DNA from: an uncultured Actinomycetes bacterium
GTDB taxonomy: Bacteria; Actinomycetota; Actinomycetes; Nanopelagicales; Nanopelagicaceae
Direction of reading: 5' to 3'
Length of the DNA: 14,573 nt
Assembly: GCA_903891755.1 (NCBI GenBank)
Contig: CAITFY010000023.1
Coordinates: forward strand, 1 to 14,573
The notes below the pieces were generated by a model, which was not told where the DNA came from, did not search any database, and saw only the letters and a program-made list of their open reading frames with translations. Positions 1-7,431 of the stretch are shown here, piece after piece. The stretch's first letter is position 1. The number at the start of each line of letters is the position of its first letter. The position numbers and the translations under genes were made by a program.

Positions 1-760
1 ATGAGGTATCCCGCCAGAGAACTGTGGGATGGAATTGAATAAATTCAACATCGGCAACCGCCGCTCCAGCGCGAAGGGCGAGTGCAACGCCATCGCCAGT
101 TGATACCGAAGGATTTGTTGTCTGCGAGTAAACCTGACCGAGACCACCCGTTGCAATTACAACAGCACGGGCAAGAGCGCGGCCAACTCCGGTACTGCTA
201 CCGGCTCCAATAACGTGGAGTGTTACCCCGCAAACTCGGCCATCAGCTGACTTGAGAGCGTCGATGACGAGAGCATGTTCGATAACTTCGATTCCAGAAT
301 CTTCTTGCACGGCAGCGAGGAGAGCGCGTGAAACTTCTGCTCCAGTTGCATCTCCTCCTGCGTGCAAAATTCGATTGCGATGATGGCCGCCCTCACGGGT
401 AAGTGCAATCTCGCCGCTTTCTGATTTATCAAATACTGCGCCGCGCGCAATTAATTTACGAACTGCTTCTGGTCCTTCAGTCACCAAGACATTTACCGCA
501 TCAATATCGCAGAGTCCAGCTCCGGCAATCAAGGTATCTTCTTTATGCTCTTCAGGTGTATCACCGGGACCTAGCGCAGCGGCAATTCCACCTTGTGCCC
601 ATTTGGTAGAGCCCTCATCGATATGTGCTTTAGTAACAAGTAAGACTGAAAGATTTGCGGCGCGTGCATTGAGCGCCGTAGTTAATCCTGCGACTCCAGA
701 GCCGATAACGATTACATCAGCCTGAGCGGTCCAACCTGGCGTGCCCGCAAATAACTTCAT
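1..760 (-). CDS. nadB: L-aspartate oxidase, N-terminal part (cut by window edge)
   Basis: This is the N-terminal ~253 residues of L-aspartate oxidase, the FAD enzyme that oxidises L-aspartate to iminoaspartate in the first step of de novo NAD synthesis. Seen in the translation: a beta strand followed by the FAD-binding GSGVAG at about residues 20-25, the NadB hallmark STKWAQGGIAA at about 51-61, the REGGHHRNRILHAGGDATG block, VIATGGLGQVY, and TNPSVSTGDG followed by EFIQFHPT near the window edge. The downstream half, including the C-terminal helical domain, lies outside the window. The ATG at 760 shares its A with the panC stop in TGATG, which implies translational coupling. The adjacent panC puts it in a cofactor operon. 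A succinate dehydrogenase or fumarate reductase flavoprotein is the main alternative in this superfamily, but the STKWAQGG block and the context favour NadB. Confidence 0.95.
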   Translation of the reverse strand, partial: MKLFAGTPGWTAQADVIVIGSGVAGLTTALNARAANLSVLLVTKAHIDEGSTKWAQGGIAAALGPGDTPEEHKEDTLIAGAGLCDIDAVNVLVTEGPEAVRKLIARGAVFDKSESGEIALTREGGHHRNRILHAGGDATGAEVSRALLAAVQEDSGIEVIEHALVIDALKSADGRVCGVTLHVIGAGSSTGVGRALARAVVIATGGLGQVYSQTTNPSVSTGDGVALALRAGAAVADVEFIQFHPTVLWRDTS

Positions 761-1509
761 CAGTTAGATCCCATCGCCATATTGTCGAGCAATCTGACCC
801 CATTTATCCACCCGGCAACAATTCCCCGCTTAAATTTAGTATCTTGAACCGCTAGGCCAAAACTCTGCTCATCAATAACCTCTGCATAATCAAGCTGGAA
901 GTTCGATTCTGCAGCCAAAGTTGAGAGCATTCCCTCTCTACTTCCCGTGGAAAGAGCTCTGTTGATGACGAGGGCGATCTTGCGGTCTGCTTCACTCAAC
1001 CTGACATTTCTTGAAGAGAGCGCTAAACCATCTTTATCTCGTACCGTAGGTACAGAGATGATTTGCACAGGAACGTTATTTTCAATGACCCATTTCTTCA
1101 CAATAAAGAGTTGCTGAAAATCTTTCTCGCCGAAGATCGCATAGGTAGGTTTTACAACTTCAAAGAGGCGATGCACAACCGTGAGCATGCCATCGAAATG
1201 TCCAACTCGGTGGCGACCTTCAAATAATTCACCAATGGGACCGGCGAAAATCTTCTCAATCTCTCTGGGATAAACCTCTTCATAAAGAGGCGCCCAAACC
1301 TTTGTTGCCCCGGCAGCTAACGCCTTTTGCGTATCTGCTGGAAGATCCCTTGGGTATTTTGCTAAGTCATCTGGGTTTTCAAATTGGAGTGGATTCACAA
1401 AGATCGAAACAACGACCTCTGGTGAGAGTTCTCGAGCTCTCTTTATCAGCTCAAGATGCCCAGCATGAAGCGCTCCCATAGTGGGTACGAAGGCAATCTC
1501 ATCTGACAT
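760..1509 (-). CDS. panC: pantothenate synthetase (short N-terminus)
   Basis: Pantothenate-beta-alanine ligase condenses pantoate and beta-alanine with ATP to give pantothenate, the coenzyme A precursor; cytosolic. Seen: the HIGH-like nucleotide motif PTMGALHAGH at residues 9-18, VSIFVNPLQF at 34-43, FGEKDFQQ at 126-133, and VRDKDGLALSSRN at 157-169. The protein is 249 residues against about 280 for E. coli PanC. The shortage is partly N-terminal: only 8 residues precede PTMG, where about 28 is usual. The start is forced. Upstream the frame holds no ATG, GTG or TTG before the in-frame TAA that ends folK at 1552. GGAG lies 4 nt and AAAGGA about 10 nt before the ATG. It is 42 bp downstream of folK and overlaps nadB. 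Whether the shortened N-terminus affects the dimer is unknown; all recognisable active-site motifs are present. Confidence 0.95.
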   Translation of the reverse strand: MSDEIAFVPTMGALHAGHLELIKRARELSPEVVVSIFVNPLQFENPDDLAKYPRDLPADTQKALAAGATKVWAPLYEEVYPREIEKIFAGPIGELFEGRHRVGHFDGMLTVVHRLFEVVKPTYAIFGEKDFQQLFIVKKWVIENNVPVQIISVPTVRDKDGLALSSRNVRLSEADRKIALVINRALSTGSREGMLSTLAAESNFQLDYAEVIDEQSFGLAVQDTKFKRGIVAGWINGVRLLDNMAMGSN

Positions 1510-1551
1510 GGTGCTCCAGTCCTTTCGGGGTACCGGGCTAAGAAGAAAAGT

Positions 1552-2001
1552 TTACCGCTTTAACCCTGTGAGGAGATCCCTGATAAATCCATGACCTATC
1601 AATTCAGCTTCCGGATCAATCTCCAACCACGGCTCGAGGACAAAGGCCCGCTCATGGGCTCGTGGGTGAGGAATCTCAAGATGTGGTTCGTGAATCTCAT
1701 GATCTCCAAAGGAGATCATGTCCAAATCTAAAGTACGAGGACCCCAATGGATCTCGCGAGTTCGCCCAGCCATCGCTTCAATCTCTTGCATCTCTACGAG
1801 CAGGTCGAGCGGGTCCATCTCTGATTGACCAACAAGTACCGCATTTAGGAAATCATCTTGAACTGGCCCACCTACTGGCGCAGTTTTGTAGAAACTAGAA
1901 ACTGCAGTGACCTCAATATGTTTCGAAAGTTCGTCGATGGCGTGATGCAGATGAGAATTTGTATCGCCAACATTGGAACCTAGAGCGATGACAACCTTCA
2001 T
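1552..2001 (-). CDS. folK: 6-hydroxymethyl-7,8-dihydropterin pyrophosphokinase
   Basis: HPPK transfers pyrophosphate from ATP to 6-hydroxymethyl-dihydropterin, making the substrate that FolP joins to p-aminobenzoate. Its 149 residues are normal for a monofunctional HPPK. Seen: N-terminal ALGSNVGD at residues 6-13, the FYKTAPVGGPVQDDFLNAV substrate region, and the catalytic block HWGPRTLDLDM carrying the conserved Arg and the two Mg-binding Asp residues of DLD. A later IPHPRAHERAFVLEPW stretch is also typical. Immediately before WGPRTLD there is His where many homologues, E. coli included, have Arg; this is a mild departure. The ATG at 2001 overlaps the folB stop by 4 bp (ATGA), so the two are probably translationally coupled. 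The TAA at 1552 is followed by 42 bp and then panC. Confidence 0.96.
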   Translation of the reverse strand: MKVVIALGSNVGDTNSHLHHAIDELSKHIEVTAVSSFYKTAPVGGPVQDDFLNAVLVGQSEMDPLDLLVEMQEIEAMAGRTREIHWGPRTLDLDMISFGDHEIHEPHLEIPHPRAHERAFVLEPWLEIDPEAELIGHGFIRDLLTGLKR

Positions 2002-2357
2002 TTGCTGCGCTTAATTCGTACTGCAATATCTTTAACAGGAAGACCTACAGGCGCATTTGCCTTGTGAAGTACAACTTCTACAGATGTGAGAGGAAATTCC
2101 TTGAGAAGTGCGCTGGCTATCTTCTGGGCCAATCGCTCGATGAGATTTACTGGTTCGCCAATGATTATTTCATGAACGACTTTGATAACCTGTGAATAAT
2201 CAACTGCATCGCTTATCTCATCGCTCTTTGAGGCTTTCTTCCCTCTGAGTTCCAACTTCACATCCGCCGAGAAACTTTGACCATTCTTACGCTCGTGATC
2301 AAATAATCCGTGGTATCCAAAACCAGAGATGCCTTCAATTTCGATAAAGTCACTCAT
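1998..2357 (-). CDS. folB: dihydroneopterin aldolase
   Basis: FolB cleaves 7,8-dihydroneopterin to 6-hydroxymethyl-dihydropterin and glycolaldehyde, between FolE and FolK in folate synthesis. The 119-residue length matches the single-domain family that forms octamers. Seen: GYHGLFDHERKNGQ at about residues 14-27, with the Tyr and conserved Glu region, AVDYSQV in the middle, NLIERLAQKIA, and a C-terminal VVLHKANAPVGLPVKDIAVRI stretch with the Lys used in catalysis. Both ends overlap neighbours by 4 bp: its ATG sits in the folP stop (ATGA at 2354-2357) and its TGA sits in the folK start. This tight packing supports one transcript with coupled translation. Dihydroneopterin-triphosphate epimerase is the nearest paralogue; the folate operon makes the aldolase the better call. 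Confidence 0.96.
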   Translation of the reverse strand: MSDFIEIEGISGFGYHGLFDHERKNGQSFSADVKLELRGKKASKSDEISDAVDYSQVIKVVHEIIIGEPVNLIERLAQKIASALLKEFPLTSVEVVLHKANAPVGLPVKDIAVRIKRSK

Positions 2358-3160
2358 CTGTACAACTCCCTCACGACCTTGATGGCATCAACATGCGGTT
2401 TCACGCTGTGCGTTCGTACTCCCCACAATCCTTTTCTGGCTAACTCAGCTGTAATCGCAACGCTAGCGTCATCTCGCTGATCAGGTTCTACGCCACCCAG
2501 TAGTTCTCCCAAGAATCGCTTTCGAGATACCCCAACAAGAACGGGATAACCTAAAAGTTGGATGCGATCAATGCCGCGGAGCAATTCCCAGTTATGTTCA
2601 CTTGTTTTAGCAAAACCAATTCCTGGATCGAGGATGATCTGATCTGGGGAAATGCCCGCCTCAACTAAGGCAAAGGCGCGCTCTTCAAGTTCTTGTCGGA
2701 CCTCACTTACAACATCTTTATAAACCGCACGAGATTGCATATCTTTAGATTCACCTCGCCAATGCATGGCGATGTACTGCACCTCTGGATGTGCAGAAAT
2801 TACCTTTGCCATCGCGGAATCTTGTAATCCCCCGCTGATGTCATTGACAATGCTGGCACCTTTGGAGATTGCAAGCTTTGCAATCTCTGATCGAGTTGTA
2901 TCAATACTGATCGTGACGCCACAATCTTTGAGCGCCTCTATAACCGGAATAACCCGATCGCTCTCCTCTTCGGAGCTGATACGCAAAGAGCCAGGGCGGG
3001 TGGATTCTCCGCCGACATCAATAATGTCAACACCTTCAGCAATCATCACTTCAGCTCGAGCAATCGCATCACTCAGAGCAAAATGGCGACCGCCGTCGGC
3101 AAAGGAATCTGGCGTGACATTGAGAATGCCCATCACCAGAGTATTTTGAATATCGACCAT
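2354..3160 (-). CDS. folP: dihydropteroate synthase
   Basis: DHPS condenses 6-hydroxymethyl-dihydropterin pyrophosphate with p-aminobenzoate to form dihydropteroate, and is the target of sulfonamides. The 268 residues cover a complete TIM barrel. Seen in order: MGILNVTPDSFADGG at about 10-24 (pABA/pyrophosphate loop 1), DVGGESTRPGS at 48-58 (loop 2), SIDTTR at 85-90, GASIVNDISGG at 101-111 with the pterin-binding Asn-Asp, LDPGIGFAK near 177-185, GVSRKRFLG near 210-218 and RTHSVKPH near the C-terminus. No key residue is missing. The ATG at 3160 shares its A with the folE stop (TAATG) and its stop overlaps folB by 4 bp. Actinobacteria often carry a second, inactive FolP2 paralogue; the position next to folE and the intact loops favour the genuine enzyme. 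Confidence 0.97.
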   Translation of the reverse strand: MVDIQNTLVMGILNVTPDSFADGGRHFALSDAIARAEVMIAEGVDIIDVGGESTRPGSLRISSEEESDRVIPVIEALKDCGVTISIDTTRSEIAKLAISKGASIVNDISGGLQDSAMAKVISAHPEVQYIAMHWRGESKDMQSRAVYKDVVSEVRQELEERAFALVEAGISPDQIILDPGIGFAKTSEHNWELLRGIDRIQLLGYPVLVGVSRKRFLGELLGGVEPDQRDDASVAITAELARKGLWGVRTHSVKPHVDAIKVVRELYR

Positions 3161-3786
3161 TAGCGATCGGCAGCGGTAATAAGAGCCATCGCTTCAGCGC
3201 GCGTGGCAGCATTTCTTAAATGACCTCGAACAGCGGATGTGGTTGTCCTGGCTTGAGACTTCTTAACTCCGCGCATCGACATACATAAGTGTTCGCAATC
3301 AATAATCACGATTACTCCAGCAGGCTTCAAAATTTCAACCATCGCATCGGCGATCTGAGTAGTTAAACGCTCTTGAACTTGTGGCCTTCTCGCATAGAGA
3401 TCAACGAGACGCGCCAACTTTGAGATACCCGTGATGCGTCCTGACTCTCCCGGTATGTAACCAATATGGGCAACCCCATGAAAGGGGGTGAGGTGATGTT
3501 CGCAGTGCGAGAAGACTTCAATATCTCGAACAATTACTAACTCTTTATGGCCAATATCGAAAGTGGTAGTCAGGATTTCTTCGGGGCTCTGCCAGAGTCC
3601 CTCGAAATTCTCACGGTAGGCGCGGGCGACTCGAGCTGGTGTATCTCTTAAACCATCGCGCGTGGGGTCTTCCCCAATTGCAAGGAGAAGTTCTGTTACC
3701 GCCCGTTCGGCGCGCGCCTGATCAAATTCAGATCTTGCATTTCCATCGCGTGGACCCATCGAAACTGAACTGATGTCATCGCTCAT
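3160..3786 (-). CDS. folE: GTP cyclohydrolase I
   Basis: FolE converts GTP to 7,8-dihydroneopterin triphosphate, the first committed step of folate synthesis, as a homodecamer with a zinc ion in each active site. The 208-residue protein shows the family core: FSHCEHHLTPFHGVAHIGY, giving zinc ligands Cys95 and His98, GISKLARLVDLYARRPQVQERLT around 120-142, and CEHLCMSMRGVKKSQ giving the third ligand Cys168. The N-terminal ~28 residues are variable and polar, as usual. The ATG at 3786 lies 10 bp after the ftsH stop. The nearest purine-rich stretch (AGGAG inside the ftsH end) is about 11-13 nt away, so reinitiation after ftsH is likely. Met10 is an alternative start. A phosphatase for dihydroneopterin triphosphate is not seen here. 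Confidence 0.97.
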   Translation of the reverse strand: MSDDISSVSMGPRDGNARSEFDQARAERAVTELLLAIGEDPTRDGLRDTPARVARAYRENFEGLWQSPEEILTTTFDIGHKELVIVRDIEVFSHCEHHLTPFHGVAHIGYIPGESGRITGISKLARLVDLYARRPQVQERLTTQIADAMVEILKPAGVIVIIDCEHLCMSMRGVKKSQARTTTSAVRGHLRNAATRAEAMALITAADR

Positions 3787-3796
3787 AGTCGTGGTG

Positions 3797-5821
3797 CTAC
3801 TCCTGCTCGGCAGGAGGCGCTACAGCTTTCTTTCGAGGTTTACGGACAGGCTTTGCTACCTCTGCCTCTGGGTCAACTTGTGGCTTGGCAGCGACAAGTC
3901 CCACAGGTGGAATCGTGGAAGGTGTGCGGTTAGGCGATCCGGTCCAAGCCGGGCGAGGCTCAACCATTGTCACCTTGGTGAAGATCCGCTCAATATCCTC
4001 CTTAAGAAGAGTTTCGCGCTCCAGCAATTCAACGACAAGAGCATCCAAGATTTCGCGGTTCTGGACGAGAATATTGAAAGCCTCTTGATGTGCGTTTTCG
4101 ATGAGAGAGTGAATCTCTTCATCAATCACTCCAGCAATCTCTTCTGAGTAATCTCGTTGATGTCCATAATCGCGACCAAGGAATGGATCGCTATCTCCTG
4201 TACCTAACTTGATTGCGCCAATACGTTCTGTCATTCCATATTGCGTAACCATGGCACGGGCAAGATTTGTGGCCTTCTCAATATCATTTGATGCGCCGGT
4301 GGTTGGATCATGGAAGATCAACTCTTCAGCGGCGCGACCGCCGAGTGAATATGAGAGTTGATCAAGCATCTGATTTCGAGTCGTTGCATATCGATCTTCA
4401 TCTGGCAACACCATGGTGTACCCGAGAGCACGGCCACGCGGCATGATTGTTATCTTATGAACTGGATCGGTGTTAGGAAGTGCATGGGCAACAAGTGCGT
4501 GACCGCCTTCGTGATATGCGGTGATACGACGCTCTTCTTCAGTCATCAATCGACTGGTGCGTTGCGGACCCGCCATCACCCGATCAATTGATTCATCAAG
4601 AGCCATTGTTGTGATTACTTTGGCATTTTCGCGAGCTGTTAATAGCGCAGCTTCATTCAATACATTTGCGAGGTCAGCTCCAGTAAATCCAGGCGTACGT
4701 TTTGCGATAGCCATCAGATCCACGCTCTTAGCTATTGGCTTGCCCTTTGCGTGAACTTCCAAAATTGCTTTTCTTCCTAAGAGATCAGGGCGATCAACTG
4801 GAATCTGGCGATCAAAGCGACCCGGGCGCAAAATTGCTGGATCCAGAACATCTGGACGGTTAGTTGCTGCAATCAAGATAACTTGGGTGTTCGCTTCAAA
4901 ACCATCCATCTCAACTAAGAGTTGATTAAGGGTCTGTTCGCGCTCATCATTTCCGCCACCAAGACCGGCGCCGCGTTGTCTTCCCACCGCATCGATTTCA
5001 TCAACGAAGATAATTGCAGGAGCGGCTTCCTTAGCTTGATTAAATAGATCACGAACGCGAGAGGCTCCAACACCGACGAACATCTCCACAAACTCTGAGC
5101 CGGAAATTGAGAAGAAGGGAACATTCGCTTCACCGGCGACAGCCCTTGCAAGAAGGGTCTTACCTGTACCTGGAGGGCCGTAGAGAAGTACTCCCTTTGG
5201 AATCTTCGCTCCAATATCCTGATATTTCTTAGGGTCTGAGAGGAAATCTTTAATCTCGCGAAGTTCTGCAACTGCCTCATCAGCGCCAGCCACATCAGCG
5301 AAGGTGGACTTAGGGGCTTCCTTTGATTGCAACTTCGCCTTGGATCGCCCGAAAGAGAAGATGCGATTTCCACCTTGAGAGTTGGACATAAAGAGCAAGA
5401 GGATAAATCCAATAACCAGGAATGGCGCAAAACTAAAGAGGAGAGAAGCTAAGAATGAGGTTGTTGGAACCTTTACATTCCAAGCTTTAGTTGGAGGGTT
5501 ACTTGTGAGCAGCTCTGTTATCTGCGCCTCTTCATTGGCAACATATGAAGCGACCAAATGGTTGGCGCCATTTACAGTTTCGCCCTTTTTAAGAATTACC
5601 TGAATCTTCTGATCTTTATCAATAACAAGAGCAGACTCCACTTTATTTTGCGAGATTTCCGCCAAGACGGTGGAGGTATCCACCGGAGTGTAGGTAGCGC
5701 CGCTTCCAGAGATTTTTCCCAGCGCTACAACCAGCACAAGTGCAAGGACAATCCAAAAAAGTGGACCGCGCATCATCTTGCGCACTCGCTTACGTGGAAT
5801 CTTTATCTTTTTATCTGCCAT
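3797..5821 (-). CDS. ftsH: ATP-dependent membrane zinc metalloprotease FtsH
   Basis: FtsH is a membrane-anchored AAA+ hexamer that extracts and degrades membrane and short-lived cytosolic proteins. This 674-residue copy is full length. Seen: a basic N-terminus, TM1 at about 20-38, an extracytoplasmic segment to about 120, TM2 at about 124-146, Walker A GPPGTGKT at 215-222, pore-loop MFVGVG at 247-252, Walker B IIFVDEID at 270-277, the second region of homology ATNRPDVLDPAILRPGRFDRQ from 319, and the zinc site HEGGH at 437-441. The tail after about 610 is Pro-, Lys- and Ala-rich and looks disordered, as in other actinobacterial FtsH proteins. The ATG at 5821 is preceded by purine-rich GAGAAGAG and a GATAAT hexamer, so it may have its own promoter inside the hpt-folE operon. 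It sits 67 bp after hpt and 10 bp before folE. Confidence 0.98.
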   Translation of the reverse strand: MADKKIKIPRKRVRKMMRGPLFWIVLALVLVVALGKISGSGATYTPVDTSTVLAEISQNKVESALVIDKDQKIQVILKKGETVNGANHLVASYVANEEAQITELLTSNPPTKAWNVKVPTTSFLASLLFSFAPFLVIGFILLLFMSNSQGGNRIFSFGRSKAKLQSKEAPKSTFADVAGADEAVAELREIKDFLSDPKKYQDIGAKIPKGVLLYGPPGTGKTLLARAVAGEANVPFFSISGSEFVEMFVGVGASRVRDLFNQAKEAAPAIIFVDEIDAVGRQRGAGLGGGNDEREQTLNQLLVEMDGFEANTQVILIAATNRPDVLDPAILRPGRFDRQIPVDRPDLLGRKAILEVHAKGKPIAKSVDLMAIAKRTPGFTGADLANVLNEAALLTARENAKVITTMALDESIDRVMAGPQRTSRLMTEEERRITAYHEGGHALVAHALPNTDPVHKITIMPRGRALGYTMVLPDEDRYATTRNQMLDQLSYSLGGRAAEELIFHDPTTGASNDIEKATNLARAMVTQYGMTERIGAIKLGTGDSDPFLGRDYGHQRDYSEEIAGVIDEEIHSLIENAHQEAFNILVQNREILDALVVELLERETLLKEDIERIFTKVTMVEPRPAWTGSPNRTPSTIPPVGLVAAKPQVDPEAEVAKPVRKPRKKAVAPPAEQE

Positions 5822-5832
5822 TGCTCTTCTCT

Positions 5833-5838
5833 ATTATC
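5833..5838 (-). promoter_or_regulatory. possible -10 box upstream of ftsH
   Basis: GATAAT reads on the minus strand 11 nt before the ftsH ATG, matching five of six consensus positions. The gap between hpt and ftsH (67 bp) is the longest inside the tilS-nadB block, so an internal promoter is plausible. No good -35 box is seen 16-18 bp upstream (CGTTCC at best). Initiation about 7 nt downstream would give a very short leader. The spacing differs from the 6-nt leaderless pattern of other genes in this window. Confidence 0.35.
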
Positions 5839-5868
5839 TACTCTCTTGCTAACGGGGAACGGATAAGG

Positions 5869-5892
5869 CTAAGAATTTATTCCAGTTCTTAG
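5869..5892. repeat. 7-bp inverted repeat at the hpt stop codon
   Basis: CTAAGAA and TTCTTAG form a perfect 7-bp inverted repeat around a 10-nt loop, overlapping the TAA stop of hpt. The stem is AT-rich and the downstream minus-strand sequence has no T run, so it is not a good intrinsic terminator. It may be a weak attenuator or mRNA-processing hairpin between hpt and ftsH, or chance. Confidence 0.4.
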
Positions 5893-6440
5893 GAGTAGAC
5901 CTCTTTAGCCAAAATACCAATGAAGTCTAAATTGCGATATTTCTCGTCATAATCCAATCCATATCCCACAACAAATTCATTTGGAATATCAAAACCCACA
6001 TACTTCACATCTACTTCTACCTTCGCAGCATCTGGCTTGCGGAGCATTGTGAGAATTTCTACGCTCTTTGTACCGCGAGATTGCAAATTGGATTTAAGCC
6101 AAGCGAGCGTTAAGCCAGTGTCGACGATATCTTCAATAATTAAAACATTACGTCCCGAGATGTCGCGATCTAAATCTTTTAGGATGCGTACAACTCCGCT
6201 GGACTTAGTTCCAGAACCATAAGAAGTAACGGCCATCCAATCCATCTCAACATGACAATTCAGTGAGCGGACGAAATCAGCCATGGTCATCACAGCGCCT
6301 TTTAGAATTCCAATCACCAACAAATTCTTATCCGCATAATCTGCCTCGACCTGCAGGGCGAGCTCTTTCAATCGCGCCTGAATTTCCGGGGCGGTGACAA
6401 TGACGCGTTCGATATCTGCGCCTGCGGTAGTTAAATCCAC
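5889..6440 (-). CDS. hpt: hypoxanthine phosphoribosyltransferase
   Basis: Salvages hypoxanthine (and usually guanine) with PRPP to IMP (GMP); cytosolic. The 183-residue length is typical. Seen: VTSYGSGTKSSG at about 71-82 (flexible catalytic loop with the conserved Ser-Tyr), the PRPP-binding loop VLIIEDIVDTGLTL at 99-112 with the adjacent acidic pair ED and D, the purine-site Lys in VDVKYVGF near 144-150, and FVVGYGLDYDEKYRNLDFIG near 156-174. The start is GTG at 6440, set by AAAGGAG with AGGAG 4 nt upstream; no in-frame ATG competes. It follows tilS by 18 bp and precedes ftsH by 67 bp. The tilS-hpt-ftsH order is widely conserved in Gram-positive bacteria. An adenine or xanthine enzyme is less likely given the motif pattern and neighbours. 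Confidence 0.97.
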   Translation of the reverse strand: MDLTTAGADIERVIVTAPEIQARLKELALQVEADYADKNLLVIGILKGAVMTMADFVRSLNCHVEMDWMAVTSYGSGTKSSGVVRILKDLDRDISGRNVLIIEDIVDTGLTLAWLKSNLQSRGTKSVEILTMLRKPDAAKVEVDVKYVGFDIPNEFVVGYGLDYDEKYRNLDFIGILAKEVYS

Positions 6441-6444
6441 GATG

Positions 6445-6451
6445 CTCCTTT
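6445..6451 (-). promoter_or_regulatory. Shine-Dalgarno AAAGGAG fixing the hpt GTG start
   Basis: AAAGGAG on the minus strand ends 4 nt before the GTG at 6440. It is the strongest ribosome-binding match among the inner genes of the operon and supports the GTG as the true hpt start. Confidence 0.7.
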
Positions 6452-6463
6452 TATGCTTTTATG
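6448..6463. repeat. tandem 8-bp repeat across the tilS stop
   Basis: Two exact copies of cttttatg lie head to tail. On the minus strand they read CATAAAAG twice, with the tilS TAA in the first copy and the second running into the hpt Shine-Dalgarno. A small slippage duplication is the simplest explanation; no function is evident. Confidence 0.6.
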
Positions 6464-7415
6464 AGATCTGCTGCGAGAGCGAAAGTCTGCCCGAAATTCG
6501 GAGGACCTTCACACCACCGGGGAGGGAAATCTCCCCCTGCCCGTGCCAATTCGTGATTAACGCCTCAATCGGTGCCAGGTGATCTGCCCCCAAACTGCCC
6601 ATCGGGGCTCCAACGCTATAAATGGCGCTACGCAGAACCCGAATTCGGACCGCTTTTGGCAGCCCTTCCAGGAGAGAAACCGGTAGATCCTCTGGGTTTT
6701 GCCCTTTGAGGAACTCCTCGGCCAAGAAATCAAGGGCATCAGCATCTTCTCTCAAAATAGCCGCACTGCGGGCTAGAGCATCAATAATTCCAGGCCCAAG
6801 ATGGGATTCCATCAGAGGCAAGATTTCTTTGCGGACGCGAACCCTGGAATAAGCCAGTTCAGAGTTATGTGGGTCGATCCATGGGGTGATTGAGTTTTCC
6901 AGGCAAGCCGCCTCAGTCGTAGCGCGTTCAATTGAGAGAAGCGGACGAATAAATTTCCCGTTCACCTCAGCGATGCCTGAGAGAGATCGCGTTCCAGATC
7001 CCCTAGCTAATCCAAGGAGAACAGATTCAGCTTGATCATTTTTGGTGTGAGCTAAGAAGAAGTAATCTGGTTGATACCGTGCGATAGCAGAGTCGAACGC
7101 TGCATATCGAGCTCTGCGGGCAGAACTCTCCATCCCATCAGTGAGTTCAACGTCGACGGTCATAATCTCTACATTTGTAAATCCTAAATTCAATAATTGG
7201 GTACGCGCCTTGACTGCAATTTCCGCAGAACCGCTTTGGAGTTGATGGTCGATAATGATTGCGACGACTTCAACCTCAGCGCTCTTTGATTCAATGAGTG
7301 TCCCAATGGCCAGCGCCATCGAATCAGCGCCACCAGATACTCCAATGAGAATACGATGTGAAGCGGATTCAACCCATGGTCGAACAGCTTGCCTGATTGT
7401 CAGGGTTGCCTTCAT
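6459..7415 (-). CDS. tilS: tRNA(Ile)-lysidine synthase
   Basis: TilS adenylates C34 of tRNA-Ile2 and attaches lysine, which switches the anticodon from Met to Ile decoding; an essential cytosolic enzyme. Seen: the N-type ATP pyrophosphatase P-loop GVSGGADSMALA at residues 25-36, IIDHQLQSGSAE at about 54-65, AHTKNDQAESVLLGLARGSGTRSLSGI around 121-147, RPLL, and NSELAYSRVRVRKEILPL near 190. At 318 residues it has the catalytic core plus a short substrate-binding region. It lacks the separate C-terminal domain of E. coli TilS, as expected for actinobacterial forms. The ATG at 7415 has no clear Shine-Dalgarno but has TAGGCT exactly 6 nt upstream, so it may be the first gene of a leaderless transcript running into hpt-ftsH-fol. 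It lies 16 bp after the NlpC/P60 stop. Confidence 0.96.
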   Translation of the reverse strand: MKATLTIRQAVRPWVESASHRILIGVSGGADSMALAIGTLIESKSAEVEVVAIIIDHQLQSGSAEIAVKARTQLLNLGFTNVEIMTVDVELTDGMESSARRARYAAFDSAIARYQPDYFFLAHTKNDQAESVLLGLARGSGTRSLSGIAEVNGKFIRPLLSIERATTEAACLENSITPWIDPHNSELAYSRVRVRKEILPLMESHLGPGIIDALARSAAILREDADALDFLAEEFLKGQNPEDLPVSLLEGLPKAVRIRVLRSAIYSVGAPMGSLGADHLAPIEALITNWHGQGEISLPGGVKVLRISGRLSLSQQIS

Positions 7416-7421
7416 GGGTGA

Positions 7422-7427
7422 AGCCTA
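7422..7427 (-). promoter_or_regulatory. leaderless -10 box (TAGGCT) before tilS
   Basis: TAGGCT fits the TANNNT form, and its last base is exactly 6 nt before the tilS ATG, so transcription would begin at or near the A of ATG. The gap to the upstream gene is only 16 bp and carries no strong ribosome-binding site. Read-through from the NlpC/P60 gene is the alternative. Confidence 0.45.
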
Positions 7428-7431
7428 ATTG

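Noticed and set aside
3773..4147. Plus-strand open frames inside ftsH, such as 3773-4147, 4358-4591 and 5558-5866
   Set aside because: They lie opposite a full-length, strongly conserved FtsH, show no recognisable domain or ribosome-binding site, and have the low-complexity composition of antisense shadows.
5869..5892. Rho-independent terminator after hpt
   Set aside because: The stem is only 7 bp and AT-rich, with no T run after it. It is kept only as an inverted repeat.
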